From NCBI GenBank assembly GCA_017590115.1, contig JAGGNK010008781.1, positions 2,886,427 to 2,950,426 on the forward strand: a stretch of DNA of 64,000 bases, given 5' to 3'. Of this stretch, positions 1-64,000 are shown piece after piece; within the stretch, counting starts at the first letter, position 1, and every line of letters starts with the position of its first letter. The translations under genes and the position numbers were made by a program. Under the pieces are notes generated by a model that searched no databases, was not told the origin of the DNA, and saw nothing but the letters and a program-made list of their open reading frames with translations. Origin of the DNA: Montifringilla adamsi. Taxonomy: Eukaryota > Chordata > Aves > Passeriformes > Passeridae.

Positions 1-2973
1 CATCACATGCCTGAAAGTTGGGTTGCCCATGAAATAAACCTTGTTAATACAGCCAAATACAGTCACAGCATGGGTCATACAGCTCCTGCAGGATTCCTGC
101 CTCCATTCAGTCACACAGCTGACTGAATGTGCTCTGGGTATTCATCAGGGTGAGGTAAAGGGGCCAGGCCTCTGCTCACTCCACTGCTGATGCTATCAGC
201 AAACCCCCCACATTATTATCGGTACAGGTTGGAAAACTTGTAGCAAAGAACGTGATTCAGTGGTCAAGGAGATAAATACCATTCTGGAAAATGGACTGTA
301 TTTCTTCCCCTGCCATTATGTCTTTATGTGGTACAGGGCAAACCTTTAAGTCAATATTCCACAGGGTGTCATGAGTTGTGTGCTCCTGCTCTTCCTCATG
401 CCTGGCTTGGGATCTGGATGCTAAAGATCAGAACTCCTGCTCTGCAGAAATGTTAAGCCATGACTGTTTCAATATAATTAAAATCATATTTTGCACATAT
501 CATTGTTAAATACACTAACTGTCCTGGCACATAAGGCCAGTACCCAAAATTACTTTTATCTTAATCTCTTTGCACCCAGTTCCCTGTGGTAACAACAGCT
601 CATCCATTATGAGTGGAGCAGTGGGTGGAGATACTTGGGAATCTCAAGGGAAAATTCATTCACCCTGTCCAGCTAAGGGGCTGAACATCAGAACGTGATG
701 GAACAGCAAGGGTGGAACAGCTGCATCCTCACACCAGGGAACCCTGGATCCAGCAAGGACCATTATGCTGGAGCATGCTCAGAGGACTAAAATCTGTCAC
801 TTGGCAACTCCTCCCTCAGCACGCCCCATCCTTTGAAGGTAAAAGCTCTAATCACACTCACACACTTGGGTTTGATTTTTTTTTTTTTTTTGAAGTGAAT
901 AAACTGAATAAAACAAACCTCATGTCTGAGGACATTGCACTCCACTGCACTGCTCTCTACCACACCAAGGAGCACAGGGGCAGAAAGGAGGGATGGCTCT
1001 TGCACCCAGGGTCTCAGAAGTAGATGGGAATGGGTCACACCTTGTCACTGGCTGCCTGTGACAATCTGCTGATGAGCAAAGAGAAGGCCTGTGCTGGAAT
1101 CCTGGACTGCCCCCTGACCTGGGAGGCAATGCACTCAACTGCCCCTAACTGCCCCCATTCCTTCAGAGCACCTGGGAAGTGGATTGTGAAACCCCAAGGA
1201 GTTATGGAGGAAGCTGACTGCATGGGCTTTAATTAATTTACTCTGCCATACTGGCTCCCGCTCTCTGAAGACTGAGGGCTGCCTTATATGTGGGTCAATA
1301 CTGTAAAAAAGATGGGTGAGAAAGTTCTTTAGCACTTCTTTAGACACTGTTCAAGAAGATGTTTGAGTTTACATGGTTTTTAAAAAGTCTTACTCTGGCT
1401 AATCAGTCACAGACTGGCCCAACATCCAGAGGTGATTCCAGGGGAAACAATCCTGCTGATGTTTAGATGTGGTCATGGGCTCTTTAACCAGCAGGGAACC
1501 ATCAGTATCCAGATGTTGGGTTACATCCTTATGGTTACAGCATGTGCTGGCAAGGACAGAAAGTTTAGAAGCAGGCAGTTATCAAAGGAGATGGAACATC
1601 AAGCTATACACCATAACTGGCAGGTGCTCACTTAATACCAGTTACAGCACAGTATCACCAAAAAGGTGATACTGGCCTTTTTTTAAACAGACCATTGTAG
1701 TTCTCCATCTCTGTAGTCAGTGAATCCACTGTTCTGGAAAGGAATAGGAAAACAGATACTCCCACACAGAGCTTTAAGCCAGATTCACATATGGTACCTT
1801 GCTGTGTTCTAGGGAGATGTCTCACAGCACTCTGGAGTCTGGCATCCAAAGAGGGAGCAGGATCCCACTGGGAACATCTGCACCAGCCATTATATGTTGC
1901 ACCCCTTTCTGGATTTTGAAGTGAAAATTATCCTGTGCATCAAGCTTGGAGAAGTAACATGACCATTCTTTCTGCTTCACCACAAATTCAACTTCTGGTC
2001 TTCATTTTGATTTCTGATTAAAAGATGACTGATCCCAGAGCAAGCTCATGAATCTACAACTGCAACTCTGAGCAGGTGTATCCACTTTCATGTACAAAGT
2101 GAATGATTTTGCAAGAAGAGAATTTCTGAGCTCTTGTGGTTTACCAGAATGAGAGCAGTGCATCACACTTCCAAGCTCCAAGATCAGGGAATATGGTTCC
2201 ACTGCACACTGCACATGTTCAGCCTTCTCTAATGGCTTTGAAGCCTTTCTAAGCAGCTGTTACACCACTTGCACTAAAATAGTACAGGCTCCCTCCCCAT
2301 TTACCACATAAACACATATTTTTCCCCTCAGATTGTGCCTTACAAAGCTCTTGTGTATAGAAAATATGTAACTGAAGATCAACACTGTCCACAGACTGAA
2401 AATCTACAGAGAAGTTGTGTCACTAGTGAGTACTCACTCCTCACACCAGCTCCAAAACCAATATATTGTACCAGTGGAGAATAATTATCAACCTATAGAG
2501 GGCAATGGAGGAAAGGAAAATGAAAAAGGTGAAAGCTAAAAAAAAGCAGCTGGAAGTGTTAGACAATCTATCTCCTGAGCTGCAATCAAGTATTTACATT
2601 TTGAATGTGTCAGCTAATGAGGTGTACACCAGGGAGACACAAGACCAAAAAGGGCTGATTAAAAGTGTAAATATAAACAAGACTTTTTGAGGTATAATAT
2701 TTACATGTGAAACATAACAAGTGCTGAATTATGAGAGGATACAAACTTTTGGCCACTACTGTGACAGTCAGAAAGGACTGTGTCACTTAAATCTGGCTGC
2801 AAGCCAGAGACAGCTCTGGTTCAAGGAATCATTTCCCTGTCAGGCAGAGCAGCCTGACATGAGCTGGTCACCACACAAAAGCTGCCACCCCTCTGCAGCA
2901 GAACTTTGCCTTCTGCTCTCCTGCTGTGCCCACAGAGCAGAGTTTGTGTGGATCACCAAGTTATCACACCCAC
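1..2973 (-). other. KDM2B: Partial intron 11 of KDM2B
   Basis: This is intronic sequence after the exon 11 donor. I searched by eye for the next conserved coding block (NVLKEHADDDP and TGVPVVTWP in human) and did not find it. It holds one hairpin (1650-1674). Small open frames here have no recognisable product. Confidence 0.75.
1650..1674. repeat. Perfect 10-bp hairpin with an A5 loop, followed by a T-run
   Basis: CAGTATCACC and GGTGATACTG pair around AAAAA. A short T-run begins at 1678. It is in the intron downstream of exon 11. The shape resembles a bacterial terminator, but the context gives no reason to call it one. Confidence 0.8.
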
Positions 2974-63862
<60,889 letters not shown>

Positions 63863-64000
63863 TTTTTTTGAGAGTTTCATCACTTATTTGTCAACAGTTC
63901 CTGTCCTGCATATTTGGCCCAAATGGGGAGGAGGCAAAACAAAAGCCATCCAGGGCTCGCTAAAGTTTTGCAATTTTGCACCAGGACTTTTTTTTTTTTG
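63863..64000 (-). promoter_or_regulatory. KDM2B: 5' leader upstream of the KDM2B short-form start codon
   Basis: This stretch precedes the exon 1 ATG and is probably 5' UTR and/or proximal promoter of the short-N-terminus transcript. It has an in-frame stop (TAA, 63886-63884) and an in-frame upstream ATG at 63880-63878. A run of A residues lies directly before the chosen start. I see no clear TATA box, and the transcription start cannot be placed from sequence alone. Confidence 0.5.

Noticed and set aside
1650..1674. Hairpin plus T-run as a transcription terminator
   Set aside because: Rho-independent terminators are bacterial, and this lies within a vertebrate intron.
2953..2973. Read-through of exon 11 into VGVITW and a stop
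   Set aside because: ATGAAG|GTGGGT is a good donor exactly where KDM2B exons end after the LLE-x-x-K motif, so the extra codons are intronic.
1..2973. Search for the next KDM2B exon (toward the CXXC finger)
   Set aside because: No sequence resembling the NVLKEH or TGVPVVTWP blocks was found on the minus strand, so the exon is outside the window.

Overview
This window is vertebrate nuclear DNA, most likely from a bird. The evidence is one large intron-rich gene with GT-AG introns, degenerate CR1 retrotransposon relics of avian/reptilian type, a few very old core-SINE (MIR-like) relics, low interspersed repeat content, and CpG islands. No bacterial or viral genes, operons or CRISPR arrays are present.

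The window holds the 5' half of a single protein-coding gene on the minus strand, KDM2B (also JHDM1B or FBXL10). Its product is a JmjC-domain histone H3K36 demethylase and CpG-island-binding Polycomb recruiter. I placed eleven consecutive coding exons at splice resolution: 63830-63862, 62563-62707, 59320-59398, 55548-55594, 39855-40033, 37950-38056, 29285-29378, 28272-28425, 17419-17534, 11041-11167 and 2974-3428. Together they give 1536 nt, exactly 512 codons in one open frame with compatible phases at all ten junctions. The first exon is only eleven codons long and encodes the short alternative N-terminus (MEAKKDSGRRL). The whole JmjC domain is present, with the iron ligands His211, Asp213 and His283 intact. 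The CXXC zinc finger, PHD finger, F-box and leucine-rich repeats must lie beyond position 1, because no further exon was found in 1-2973.

Layout from high to low coordinates, which is the direction of transcription: a 5' CpG island at about 62.2-63.7 kb overlaps exon 2 and intron 1. AT-rich introns 2 and 3 follow. The largest intron (15.5 kb, 40034-55547) contains a GC-rich patch with a perfect CTCF consensus match. Intron 6 (29379-37949) carries a second CpG island at about 32.6-33.8 kb, with an imperfect tandem repeat and nearby G-quadruplex motifs. Introns 8, 9 and 10 follow, then the acidic and serine-rich linker exon (exon 11).

The best leads beyond the gene are the intragenic CpG island (possible alternative or antisense promoter), a convergent pair of CTCF-like motifs in intron 4, and several perfect hairpins and inverted repeats in introns. 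I found no convincing second gene and no new biological system. The many short open frames, including long ones in the GC-rich islands, look like chance. Motif and repeat calls are from reading by eye and were not computed.
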